Of a stretch of 64,000 nt of DNA, positions 8,948-17,420 are shown piece after piece. Under the pieces are notes generated by a model. It was given only the letters and a program-made list of their open reading frames with translations, was not told the origin of the DNA and did no database searches. A program made the position numbers and the translations under genes. Position 1 is the first letter of the stretch, and the number at the start of each line of letters is the position of its first letter. This DNA comes from Alphaproteobacteria bacterium (lineage in GTDB: Bacteria; Pseudomonadota; Alphaproteobacteria; GCA-2731375), in contig JADHTB010000001.1 of the NCBI GenBank assembly GCA_016776605.1, positions 1 through 64,000 on the forward strand, written 5' to 3'.

Positions 8948-10642
8948 CTAAATGGCCTCGACCAGATTACCCAGACGCTGGGTCAGCTTCATGTTCTCGC
9001 CATAATCCACCGGCACGGCAATCAGTGCCGGTCCAGGCTGCTGGAAAGCCTCTTCCAAGGCGCCGCGCAATTGCCCGGGCCCATCCAGGTGCCGCCCCCA
9101 CATGCCGAAGGACTTTGCCAACAGCTCAAAATCGGGATTGTTAAAGGCCAGATCTGAATGCTTGCCGTCAAACTGGTTCTGCTGCTTCCATTTGATCAGG
9201 CCGTATTCACCATCGACCAGGATTACACAGACAAAATTGATTTTCCGGCGCACGGCGGTTTCCAGATCCTGGACGTTCATCAGGAACCCGGCATCACCGC
9301 AAATAAACCCGACCTTGCAGTCCGGCAAGGCAATCTTGGCGCCAATAGCCCCTGGCAGGGCAAAGCCCATGGAACAGAAACCGTTGGAGATCAAACAGGT
9401 GTTGGGCTCGTAACATTGATAGTAACGCGAGACCCACATCTTGTGCGCCCCCACGTCCGAAAGCATGATGTCGCAGGGACCCAACGCACCACGAACGTCA
9501 TTGACGACAGTCTGTGGCTTCATGGGAAAGGCGGTATCCTCCGCCTCGCCGGTCAGATCGGCCGAGATGGTCGCGCGCAGCTCCGCCCGATCGGCGATAT
9601 CGAATAACGGCAGTTTGCCAACGAACCGTTTGTTCAGGGCTTCATTCATCTGCCATAGGGCATCGGCAATATCACCGACAACATCGACCGCCACGGGGAA
9701 GTCCGTATCAATCTCGGCCGGTTCAAAATCGATATGAATGATCGTCTTATCGCCCTTGGCATTCCAGAAACCAGGCCCGTATTCCACCAGGTCATAGCCG
9801 ACGGCGACCACCAGGTCGGCATCCTCGAACGCGGCGGTGATATGGTCCCGGCCCTGCAAGCCTATGGTGAACAGGCAATGGGGATCGTCCAGTGACACCG
9901 CGCCTTTGCCCATAAAGGTGTTGACGACGCCGATGCCGCTTTTTCCCGCCAACCGGCGCAGCTGGGCCGAGGCGCGCTTGCGCACGGTACCGTTGCCAGC
10001 CAGGATCAACGGCCGCTTGGCGGTGGCGATAAGGTCGATGGCACTTGCCACCGCCTTGTGATCGGCGGCCGGACGGCGGGTAACATCCACCGGCATGGGC
10101 GCGGCCGACAATTGCACCTTGGCCAGATCTTCCGGCAGTTCGATCACCGTAGCGCCGGGCTTTTCCGTGGTGGCGACCTTGAACGCCTTGCGGACGACTT
10201 CAGGAATGGTCTTGGCATTGCCGATCGAATGGGCCCACTTGGTGATGGGCCGGAACATGGCGATGGCATCCATGTTCTGATGGCTTTCCTTATGCAGCCG
10301 CGAGGTTGACGCCTGCCCAACGATGGCAACCAGGGGGGAGCGGTCCATGTTGGCATCGGCGACGCCGGTAACCAGGTTGGTGGCGCCCGGCCCCAACGTC
10401 GCCAGACAAACGCCGGGCCGACCGGTCAGGCGGCCATAGGTATCCGCCATGAAGGCGGCGGCCTGTTCATGACGGCAGAGCACAAAATCGATCGAACTAT
10501 CCATCAGGGAGATCATGACATCGGCGTTTTCCTCGCCCGGCACGCCAAAAATATGGGTGACACCCTCGGCCTCCAAACAACGGACAAAAAGATCCGAAGC
10601 CTTTGTCAGCGCGCTGCTGCCCTGTTCTTCAGTATTCGCCAT
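8948..10642 (-). CDS. Thiamine-diphosphate enzyme, acetolactate synthase large subunit-like
   Basis: About 564 residues with the three-domain layout of ThDP-dependent decarboxylases. The activating Glu is in CRHEQAAAFMADTYGR, and the ThDP/Mg motif is CGDAGFLMNVQDLETA. The segment GEYGLIKWKQ resembles catabolic acetolactate synthases (AlsS type). No regulatory small subunit gene is adjacent, consistent with a catabolic or specialised enzyme. The ATG at 10642 is preferred because GGGGGA lies five bases upstream; another ATG is at 10648. It is the first gene of the minus-strand operon that runs down to the CoA-transferase, transcribed from the divergent region before 10760. Confidence 0.85.
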   Translation of the reverse strand: MANTEEQGSSALTKASDLFVRCLEAEGVTHIFGVPGEENADVMISLMDSSIDFVLCRHEQAAAFMADTYGRLTGRPGVCLATLGPGATNLVTGVADANMDRSPLVAIVGQASTSRLHKESHQNMDAIAMFRPITKWAHSIGNAKTIPEVVRKAFKVATTEKPGATVIELPEDLAKVQLSAAPMPVDVTRRPAADHKAVASAIDLIATAKRPLILAGNGTVRKRASAQLRRLAGKSGIGVVNTFMGKGAVSLDDPHCLFTIGLQGRDHITAAFEDADLVVAVGYDLVEYGPGFWNAKGDKTIIHIDFEPAEIDTDFPVAVDVVGDIADALWQMNEALNKRFVGKLPLFDIADRAELRATISADLTGEAEDTAFPMKPQTVVNDVRGALGPCDIMLSDVGAHKMWVSRYYQCYEPNTCLISNGFCSMGFALPGAIGAKIALPDCKVGFICGDAGFLMNVQDLETAVRRKINFVCVILVDGEYGLIKWKQQNQFDGKHSDLAFNNPDFELLAKSFGMWGRHLDGPGQLRGALEEAFQQPGPALIAVPVDYGENMKLTQRLGNLVEAI

Positions 10643-10759
10643 AATCATCCCCCGTCCCTTGGTTTATTTGTCTCCACCCTACACCTTGGCTAGCCAATAG
10701 GGGTATTTTAGGGAAGGATGGCGTTGGATTGTAAAAAAACGTAGAGGGAGACACATATT

Positions 10760-11533
10760 ATGCCTGAATTTTGCATAGCCGAGCGGGACGGCCACGTCCT
10801 CACAGTGACCATGAACCGGCCCGAACGGATGAATGCCCTGCATTCACCATCGCATTTCGAGATGGACGAGATCTTCAACGATTTCGAGAAAGACCCCGAT
10901 TTATGGGTCGCCATCGTCACCGGTGCCGGTGATCGCGCATTTTCCGCCGGCAACGATTTGAAATGGCAGGCGGAAGGCAAAAAGACGGACCCCCCCGCCA
11001 GTGGGTTCGCCGGTCTGGCGCATCGCTTTAACATGAAGAAGCCGATCATCGCCGCCGTCAACGGCCTGGCCATGGGCGGCGGTTTTGAAGTAGCCCTGGC
11101 CTGCGACATTATTATCGCGGCAGAGAACGCCTTCTTTGCCTTGCCAGAGCCGCGCGTCGGTCTGGCCGCCCTGGCCGGCGGTCTGCACCGTCTGTCGCGG
11201 CAAATCCCCATGAAACAGGCCATGGGCATGATCCTGACCGGGCGGCGTGTGATGGCGGAGGAAGGCTATAAACTGGGTTTCGTCACGGAAGTGGTGCCCG
11301 AAGGCGGCGCCCTGGAAGGCGCGCGCCGCTGGGCCGAGCTGATTTCGGAATGCTCTCCGGTATCGATCCGTACGTCAAAGGATGTGGTATTACGGGGCCA
11401 GCAATATGCCTCCGCCGACGAGGCGATCCTGGCGGATTATCAATCGGTGACGGATATGCGCCACAGCCTGGACTTCATCGAGGGGCCACTGGCGTTTTCA
11501 GAAAAACGCCCACCAGACTGGAAAGGCCGGTAG
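10760..11533 (+). CDS. Enoyl-CoA hydratase/isomerase family protein (CaiD-like)
   Basis: A 257-residue crotonase. It has FSAGNDLKW for oxyanion binding, the first catalytic Glu in AMGGGFEVALACD and the second in FALPEPRVG, so both hydratase glutamates are present. GAGGGAG precedes the ATG. It heads a plus-strand operon with a CoA-transferase (18 bases downstream) and a CitE-like lyase. Together these could activate, hydrate and cleave a branched or unsaturated dicarboxylic acid. Carnitine-type chemistry (CaiD) is another possibility. Confidence 0.9.
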   Translation: MPEFCIAERDGHVLTVTMNRPERMNALHSPSHFEMDEIFNDFEKDPDLWVAIVTGAGDRAFSAGNDLKWQAEGKKTDPPASGFAGLAHRFNMKKPIIAAVNGLAMGGGFEVALACDIIIAAENAFFALPEPRVGLAALAGGLHRLSRQIPMKQAMGMILTGRRVMAEEGYKLGFVTEVVPEGGALEGARRWAELISECSPVSIRTSKDVVLRGQQYASADEAILADYQSVTDMRHSLDFIEGPLAFSEKRPPDWKGR

Positions 11534-11551
11534 ACGCGGCAAAGTACCTTC

Positions 11552-12772
11552 GTGGACAACCTGCACAAACGGGATTATCGCCCGGATGCACCCGCGCCCC
11601 TGGATGGGGTGCGGGTGTTGGATTTATCGCGTCTGGTCGCCGGTAACGCCCTGACCCACGTGCTGGCCGACTATGGCGCGGAAGTAATCAAGGTAGAGCG
11701 TCCGGGCCACGGCGATGATTTGCGCAACTGGCGGGTGGAAGGCATTTCGATCCATTGGAAAGTCTATGCCCGCAACAAAAAAAGCATCACTTTGAACCCG
11801 CGCAGCGCGGCCGGGCGGGAATTGCTGTTGCGATTGGTGGAAGGGGCGCAGGTGCTGGTGGAAAATTTCCTGCCCGGCACCCTGGAGAAATGGAATCTGG
11901 GCCCCGACGTTCTGGCCAGCCGCAATCCGGCCCTGATCATGGTCCGCATATCGGGCTGGGGGCAGGATGGGCCGGATCGTGACCAGCCCGGTTTCGGCAG
12001 CCTGGTGGAGGCGCGCACCGGTTTCGCCGCCATGAACGGCTTTCCCGACCGGCCGCCGGTACTGCCGCCCCTGGCCCTGGCCGACATGGTGACGGGAATG
12101 TATGGCGGCATGGCGACCCTGGTGGCGTTGCGGCAATGCGAAGTTAACGGCGGCAAGGGCCAGGTCATCGATTTGCCCCTGTTCGACCCCATGCTGGCGA
12201 TCCTGGGGCCCCAGGCCGCGGAATATCAACTTACCGGCCAATCGGCCAGCCGCTCGGGCAGCCGTTCAACCACCACGGCGCCGCGCAATACCTACCGCTG
12301 CAAGGATGGCCGCTATGTGGCACTTTCCGCCTCCATGCAATCCATGGCGGAGAGGCTGTTCAAGACCATGGGGCGGGAGGATTTGATCGACGATCCGCGC
12401 TTCAAAACCAACGCCGACCGGGTCCGCAACAATGATATCCTGGACCCGATTGTCGGCGAATTCATGGCCCGGCATGAGCAAGTTGATTTGCTGAATATAT
12501 TCCAGGCCGCGGGCGTCACGGTGGGGCCCGTGCATGACACGGCCGGAATGCTGGAGGATGAGATGGTCCGCGAACGCGAGGTCATGCTGCGCTTCCCCGA
12601 CGAGGAGATGGGCGAGCTGCCCATGCACAATGTCGCTGCCCACCTATCGGAAACGCCGGGCCAGATACGCCGCCCGGCACCGTCGTTGGGCCAGCACAAC
12701 GGCGAAATTTACGGCGCTTTGGGATTAAGCCCGGAAGACATCGCCGCATTAAAGAAAGAGGACGTGATTTGA
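11552..12772 (+). CDS. CaiB/BaiF-family CoA-transferase
   Basis: A 406-residue class III CoA-transferase starting with GTG. It has LDGVRVLDLSRLVAG near residues 17-31, GAEVIKVERPGHGDD, and the catalytic Asp178 in ADMVTGM. Its stop codon overlaps the ATG of the CitE-like gene by one base (TGATG), so the two are translationally coupled. The CoA-transferase plus crotonase plus lyase order resembles itaconate and citramalate degradation operons of Pseudomonas, but the substrate cannot be read from sequence. Confidence 0.9.
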   Translation: MDNLHKRDYRPDAPAPLDGVRVLDLSRLVAGNALTHVLADYGAEVIKVERPGHGDDLRNWRVEGISIHWKVYARNKKSITLNPRSAAGRELLLRLVEGAQVLVENFLPGTLEKWNLGPDVLASRNPALIMVRISGWGQDGPDRDQPGFGSLVEARTGFAAMNGFPDRPPVLPPLALADMVTGMYGGMATLVALRQCEVNGGKGQVIDLPLFDPMLAILGPQAAEYQLTGQSASRSGSRSTTTAPRNTYRCKDGRYVALSASMQSMAERLFKTMGREDLIDDPRFKTNADRVRNNDILDPIVGEFMARHEQVDLLNIFQAAGVTVGPVHDTAGMLEDEMVREREVMLRFPDEEMGELPMHNVAAHLSETPGQIRRPAPSLGQHNGEIYGALGLSPEDIAALKKEDVI

Positions 12773-13671
12773 TGGCTAGCGGTTCCAGACAACAATTACC
12801 ATTGTGGCGGTCCATGCTGTTCGTACCCACCAATGTGGAAAAATTCGTGGAAAGCGCACCCACGCGCGGCGCCGATGCTTATATTCTGGATTTGGAAGAC
12901 AGCATCCCGGCGGCGGCAAAAGCCAACGCCCGAACCCTGGTGCGCCAGGCCGCCGCCAAGGTGGGGCGTACAGGAGCGGACGTTCTGGTCCGCATCAACC
13001 GTCCCTGGCGGCTGTCGGTTCGCGATATAGAGGCATCGGTCGATGCCAATGTTTGCGCCCTGATGGTGCCAAAGGTAACCGATCCCGGCCATATTCTGGC
13101 CATCGCGGAAATTCTGGACGAGGTTGAAGCGGAACGGGGTTTGCCGAATGGCCATACCAAATTGTTCCCCATGATCGAAACCACGGACGCCTATTTCCAA
13201 GCCACCGAGATCGCCAAGGCCCATGACAGGGTGGTGGCGATGAATTTGGGTTCCGAGGATTTTGCCCTTTCAGCCGGCATGCTGCCTGAGGACGAGGGCC
13301 TGTTTCAACCCACCTTGCACGTCATGATGGCGGCGCGGGCCGCCGGGGTTCTGCCCCTGGGCTTTATCGGCAGCATCGCCGAATACCGCGACAGGGATAA
13401 ATTCCGCGCCCGGATAAAGCAGGCCGCGCGCCTGGGCTTTTTGGGTTCCGCTTGCATTCACCCGCTACAGGTTGACATCCTGAACGAGGAATTCACCCCC
13501 ACCGAAGAGGCCGTGGAACAATCCCGGGGTATCATCGCGGCCTATGACGAGGCCAAGGCAGCGGGGCGCGGTTCCATTGAATATGACGGCAAAATGATTG
13601 ACGAGCCGATTATTCAGCGTGCCGAACAGGTTCTGGCCCGCGCCGCGATGATCGAAGCGCGGAGTTCATAG
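12772..13671 (+). CDS. HpcH/HpaI aldolase, CitE-like acyl-CoA lyase
   Basis: A 299-residue CitE/malyl-CoA lyase-like TIM-barrel protein. Typical features are RSMLFVPTNVEKFVES, the acidic motif DAYILDLEDSIP, VRINRP, and the metal-site region MIETTDAYFQ and GSEDFALSAG. The family cleaves or forms malyl-, citramalyl- or citryl-CoA. The ATG at 12772 overlaps the CoA-transferase stop codon by one base; a TTG three bases earlier is in frame but less likely. A long inverted repeat begins 14 bases after the stop and may end the transcript. Confidence 0.87.
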   Translation: MASGSRQQLPLWRSMLFVPTNVEKFVESAPTRGADAYILDLEDSIPAAAKANARTLVRQAAAKVGRTGADVLVRINRPWRLSVRDIEASVDANVCALMVPKVTDPGHILAIAEILDEVEAERGLPNGHTKLFPMIETTDAYFQATEIAKAHDRVVAMNLGSEDFALSAGMLPEDEGLFQPTLHVMMAARAAGVLPLGFIGSIAEYRDRDKFRARIKQAARLGFLGSACIHPLQVDILNEEFTPTEEAVEQSRGIIAAYDEAKAAGRGSIEYDGKMIDEPIIQRAEQVLARAAMIEARSS

Positions 13672-13685
13672 ACTCCTAAAAATCG

Positions 13686-13734
13686 TGGTGCGCAAGACAC
13701 CAAACCGAAAGACTCTTCGATTTGGTTCGCACCA
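13686..13734. repeat. Long imperfect inverted repeat downstream of CitE-like gene
   Basis: Outer arms TGGTGCG (13686-13692) and CGCACCA (13728-13734) are exact complements. An inner stem ACCAAACCGAA pairs with TTCGATTTGGT with one mismatch. No T-tract follows, so it is not a standard intrinsic terminator. It is preceded by GACTCCTAAAAAT (13671-13683), a 13-base string that recurs at 36224-36236. The rest of the 278-base gap to 13949 shows no convincing gene; a short frame of about 69 codons there has no recognisable content. Confidence 0.6.
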
Positions 13735-13949
13735 CTAGCGGGCGATAGCTGGCGTTATAGCGAAATCATGACGGTGCGGCAAAATGTCCACATCAAACCG
13801 GCACATCACCTTAACCCACTGAACCAAAAGAAGTTTACAGAACAACACTTTGACTTTTACCGATCCAAGGGGGTTCAGACAGACCTCGTCTTAAGGGATT
13901 GGCAACCACAAACGCCTAATGTTCAAGGCACATTTTTTGTGGGTAAAAC

Positions 13950-15017
13950 ATGCAAAACGCCATCTATTCGTCGTTAAAAGCGATGCACTATCATGACCAT
14001 CTTGACGCCATGCAGGCCGGCGAGTTACCGGCGCCCGTGCATGTGCGCATCAAACCAACCAACATCTGCAATCACAATTGCTATTTCTGCGCCTATCGCA
14101 CGGACGATGTCTCCCTGGGCGAGGACATGGTGGTGCGGGACCGTATAGCAAAGGAGAAGATGGCTGAAATCGTCGAAGATTTGTTGGCCATGGGTGTCCG
14201 CGCGGTGACTTTTTCGGGCGGTGGCGAGCCGTTGCTTTATCCCTATTTTGTCGAAACCGTAAACCGCCTGGCCGAAGGCGGCATCAAAATCGCGTCATTG
14301 ACCAATGGCTCGCGCCTGAAGGGCAAGACCGCCGATGCCTTGGCCGCGCATGGCACCTGGCTGCGGGTCTCGATCGACGGTTGGGACGGCCCTTCCTATG
14401 GCGAATACCGCAGCGTACCGGAAACAGCCTTTGAAGAGGTGATGGATAATTTAACCGCCTTCGCCGCGCGCGGGTCTAAATGTGTGCTGGGCGCTTCCAT
14501 CATCGTTGATGAACGCAACGCCAGCCATATTGTTGCCCTATGCCGGCGCCTGAAAGCGGCGGGCGTATCCCACGCCAAGATCTCGCCCTGCATCATTGCC
14601 AACAGCGGGGCGGAGAACAATCTTTATCATGACGGTTTCAAGCATATTGTGCGGGCGCAAATTACCGAGGCCAAATCTCTGGACGACGAAAACTTCCAGG
14701 TGGTGGATCACTATCACAGCATGGAAATCGACTTTTCGAAGCCATACGAGCGTTGCGCATTCGCCCAGATGCTGACCGTGATTGGCGCCGACTGCAAAAT
14801 CTATACCTGCCAGGACAAGGCCTATACCGAAAGCGGCACTCTGGGCGATATATCGGGGCAAAGTTTTCGCGAATTCTGGTACTCGAAAGAAAATCGCATA
14901 CAGCTTGCAGCCATTGATCCACGCCAAAACTGCCAGCATCATTGCGTCGCCGATGCCAAGAACCGCTTGTTGAGCGACTACCTGTCCTTGGCGCCGGACC
15001 ACCTAATGTTTATTTAA
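13950..15017 (+). CDS. Radical SAM protein with SPASM-like C-terminal cysteines
   Basis: A 355-residue radical SAM enzyme. The [4Fe-4S]-binding CxxxCxxC is in NICNHNCYFCAYR (about residues 34-46), followed by the SAM-binding GGGEPLLYP segment near 90-98. The C-terminus has further cysteines (CQDKAYTESGTLGD and NCQHHC), suggesting a SPASM-like auxiliary cluster region. Homologues of this type are often uncharacterised or found near surface-sugar genes; here there is no such neighbour and I cannot name a substrate. Its last 15 bases overlap the convergent decaheme cytochrome gene. Confidence 0.87.
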   Translation: MQNAIYSSLKAMHYHDHLDAMQAGELPAPVHVRIKPTNICNHNCYFCAYRTDDVSLGEDMVVRDRIAKEKMAEIVEDLLAMGVRAVTFSGGGEPLLYPYFVETVNRLAEGGIKIASLTNGSRLKGKTADALAAHGTWLRVSIDGWDGPSYGEYRSVPETAFEEVMDNLTAFAARGSKCVLGASIIVDERNASHIVALCRRLKAAGVSHAKISPCIIANSGAENNLYHDGFKHIVRAQITEAKSLDDENFQVVDHYHSMEIDFSKPYERCAFAQMLTVIGADCKIYTCQDKAYTESGTLGDISGQSFREFWYSKENRIQLAAIDPRQNCQHHCVADAKNRLLSDYLSLAPDHLMFI

Positions 15018-17420
15018 GACCTCTTTGAACATGCCCTTGGCATGGGTATCCACCGGAAGGAAAACACCAAGGTGGTAGTTGTGGCAGGTCAGGCAGTCGT
15101 CCCCGGCCTTGGCCGCCGTATGGCATTCCGCGCAAACCGCCCGCGGCAAGGGCTTAAAGTTCGGGCTGAAGGTGGCGGGGTCGCGATCCTTGTAAGCGGA
15201 GGCATAGTCCGCCTTGTTGTCCCGGGCATGACAGGACAAACAGCCCCCTTTATCCAACAGGTTGAAATGGGCGGCATGGGAAAAGCGCACTGATTTCTTC
15301 AACCCGTCCGCCGGCCGATAGGCCATCCAATTCACCAACAGGCCGCCATCCGCCTGTTTGTCCACGGAATGGCATTCGCCACACAATCCCGGCGCCTTAT
15401 CGCCGATCATGCCTTCGAATACCTGACTGCTTTCCTTTAGCCGTTGACCCGATTTTCCGGTCAGATCCAACCAGGCGCGGATGAAACCATCCGCATGCCC
15501 GGTGGGGCGATAGCGCAGGACGAATTCGTCGCGATACCAGCCGCCGGAAACGTTCCAATCTTCCCCGTGGGTCATTGCAATGGCGGGGGTGCTGGTTATG
15601 TTTCCGCCGTCCGCGGATTTCCCGTCGCCGTCACTGTCCTTACCGGTGGCGATTTCTCCGTCGTCATCGTCTTTATCGGTATCGATTTCGTCGTCGTCAT
15701 CGTCCTTGCCGGTGGCAATTTCTCCGTCGTCATCGTCTTTATCAGTATCGATTTCGTCGTCATCATCGTCCTTGCCGGTGGCAATTTCGTCATCATCAGT
15801 TTCTTTGTCCGTGTCTATTTCGTCGTCTTTGTCCGTGGCAATTTCCTTGTCGCCACCGTCGTCCTTGTCTGCATTATTTTCTGCCGCATTTTCCGCCGCG
15901 GCCGCAGCGTGGGGCGGCGCCTTTTCCGAAGGTATCAACACCGCATCACCAGCACGCCAGCGATGAATTTCCGACACCAAGGCCGGGAACCATTCCTTTT
16001 GCGCCGCGGCGATGGTGTCCAGGGGTAGTAACGCCGTTAACGAAGCTTTTTCAGTCTCCAACAAAGGACGTCCCAGAACGCCATGCAAGCGCGCATGCAG
16101 GCTTGCCACGCCCTTGCTGCGAAGATCGAATAACAATGATTTCACGCTCCAGGCCAGGGTTTCAACCGCCGCCAATTGCTCGTCATCGGCGTCGAACAAA
16201 TCCATCGGGTCATCGATACTATCAAAAACAATTTTCGCCGCGCGGTACTCTGGATCCGCCGAAAGTAATAAATTCATAACCGGCGGCACCGTGCCATCGG
16301 CGAATTCCGGCCATTCGCCAATGGCCGCGCCCTTGTCGCGCAAGCCGGCGATATCCAGGCCCGGAACGGCAAGTATGGCCATGCCCTTGGCACTGGCGCG
16401 CCCGGCGCCGGCCACCTCTTCAGCATGGCAGGCGCCACAGCTTGCCTCAAACGACCTCACCTCCATAAGGCGGCCGTTGGCATCCGCCTTGTGGCAGTCA
16501 CTGCAGTCTCCCGGCGCCAATGCGACCAGCTTGGCATCACGGAAATGTTTATCGATATGGCTGGTATGATCAAATTGTATGTTTGTCCGCCGCTCGTAAG
16601 GGTAGCCCACAAAATCCGGATGGCCGGAAGCAAGACTGTGAAATTGCACCTGATGGCAGGTGTTGCAATGATCGGCGCTCATGTGCGCTAAATTACCTTC
16701 CGCGCCCAGATGTTCACGGTGGCAGGTCATACAGGGAATGGATTCATCGTTTTTTCCGGGTGCACCGAACGCCAAATTGGCCAATTGTACACCAATGCTG
16801 CGTCCGGTAACGGTCGCTGGCGCCACGTTCGCGCTCGAATCGTGAAGGGCTTCCGTTGGCAAATTGTGGGGCAGCAGGCCGCGATCGGTCATCTTGTGGC
16901 AGGCGATACAGGGCTCGCTGTCCGCCTTTGCATTATTAACGGACCAGGCGGCGCGCAGCCATCCGGTAACCCCTTCGTGGAAATTAACATGGCAGGAGCC
17001 ACAATCGGCCAAAGCCGAATGCTGAAACGACAGATCACCGGGATTAATAAAGTCCGTGCGGTAGCCACTGGCCAGCACCAGGAGCACCAGACCAATCAGC
17101 ACCGCCAACACCCAACGTGTAACGACCGCGCGCCGGGCACGCCAACTGCGAACCGGCCGGCATAGCGGTATCTGACGGCAACAGGTACCGTCCGCTAATG
17201 GCCCCTCCGCGCACGGACCGCCGGAAAATTGCGAGCGGGTACAATTCCAACGCTCACCGACCCGCGCGGGACTGCATTCATAGCCGCCGCGGCAATGACC
17301 GCTATTGTCCGGGCCTATCTGGCATGGGCATCCTTCTGACGCATGCCCACAGACCCAGTTCTGACCCGGGCGGAGATAGGGGCTGTCGCGATAGTTGAAC
17401 GATTGCAGAGGCTCGGACAT
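15003..17420 (-). CDS. Membrane-anchored decaheme c-type cytochrome with Cys-rich N-terminus and Asp-rich linker
   Basis: An 805-residue protein. Residues 1-100 form a Cys-rich region (C24, C31, C33, C43, C49, C60, C70, C80, C81, C87) with a duplicated W-x-C...C-x-x-GP-x-x-x-G-x-C pattern. A single membrane helix follows at about 103-119. The rest contains ten CXXCH heme sites: six after the helix (CGSCH, CIACH, CMTCH, CNTCH, CSDCH, CGACH) and four at the end (CGECH, CLSCH, CAECH, CLTCH), separated by an Asp/Glu/Lys/Thr-rich tandem-repeat linker. By charge and heme maturation, the hemes should be periplasmic and the Cys-rich part cytoplasmic. The ATG overlaps the stop codon of the cytochrome b gene by one base. 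I know no named family with this exact architecture. Confidence 0.88.
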   Translation of the reverse strand: MSEPLQSFNYRDSPYLRPGQNWVCGHASEGCPCQIGPDNSGHCRGGYECSPARVGERWNCTRSQFSGGPCAEGPLADGTCCRQIPLCRPVRSWRARRAVVTRWVLAVLIGLVLLVLASGYRTDFINPGDLSFQHSALADCGSCHVNFHEGVTGWLRAAWSVNNAKADSEPCIACHKMTDRGLLPHNLPTEALHDSSANVAPATVTGRSIGVQLANLAFGAPGKNDESIPCMTCHREHLGAEGNLAHMSADHCNTCHQVQFHSLASGHPDFVGYPYERRTNIQFDHTSHIDKHFRDAKLVALAPGDCSDCHKADANGRLMEVRSFEASCGACHAEEVAGAGRASAKGMAILAVPGLDIAGLRDKGAAIGEWPEFADGTVPPVMNLLLSADPEYRAAKIVFDSIDDPMDLFDADDEQLAAVETLAWSVKSLLFDLRSKGVASLHARLHGVLGRPLLETEKASLTALLPLDTIAAAQKEWFPALVSEIHRWRAGDAVLIPSEKAPPHAAAAAENAAENNADKDDGGDKEIATDKDDEIDTDKETDDDEIATGKDDDDDEIDTDKDDDDGEIATGKDDDDDEIDTDKDDDDGEIATGKDSDGDGKSADGGNITSTPAIAMTHGEDWNVSGGWYRDEFVLRYRPTGHADGFIRAWLDLTGKSGQRLKESSQVFEGMIGDKAPGLCGECHSVDKQADGGLLVNWMAYRPADGLKKSVRFSHAAHFNLLDKGGCLSCHARDNKADYASAYKDRDPATFSPNFKPLPRAVCAECHTAAKAGDDCLTCHNYHLGVFLPVDTHAKGMFKEVLNKH
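15639..15792 (-). repeat. 66-bp in-frame tandem repeat coding for Asp-rich linker
   Basis: Units begin at 15639, 15705 and 15771, each 66 bases, with the third incomplete. They code for 22-residue units alternating E-I-A-T-G-K and E-I-D-T-D-K segments separated by four or five Asp. The DNA copies differ at only a few third positions, so the expansion is recent. More diverged acidic repeats flank them up to about 15860. The length in codons keeps the frame open. Confidence 0.85.

Noticed and set aside
13768-13977. Short frame of about 69 codons before the radical SAM gene
   Set aside because: No known motif, overlaps the radical SAM start in another frame, and has no good ribosome-binding site.
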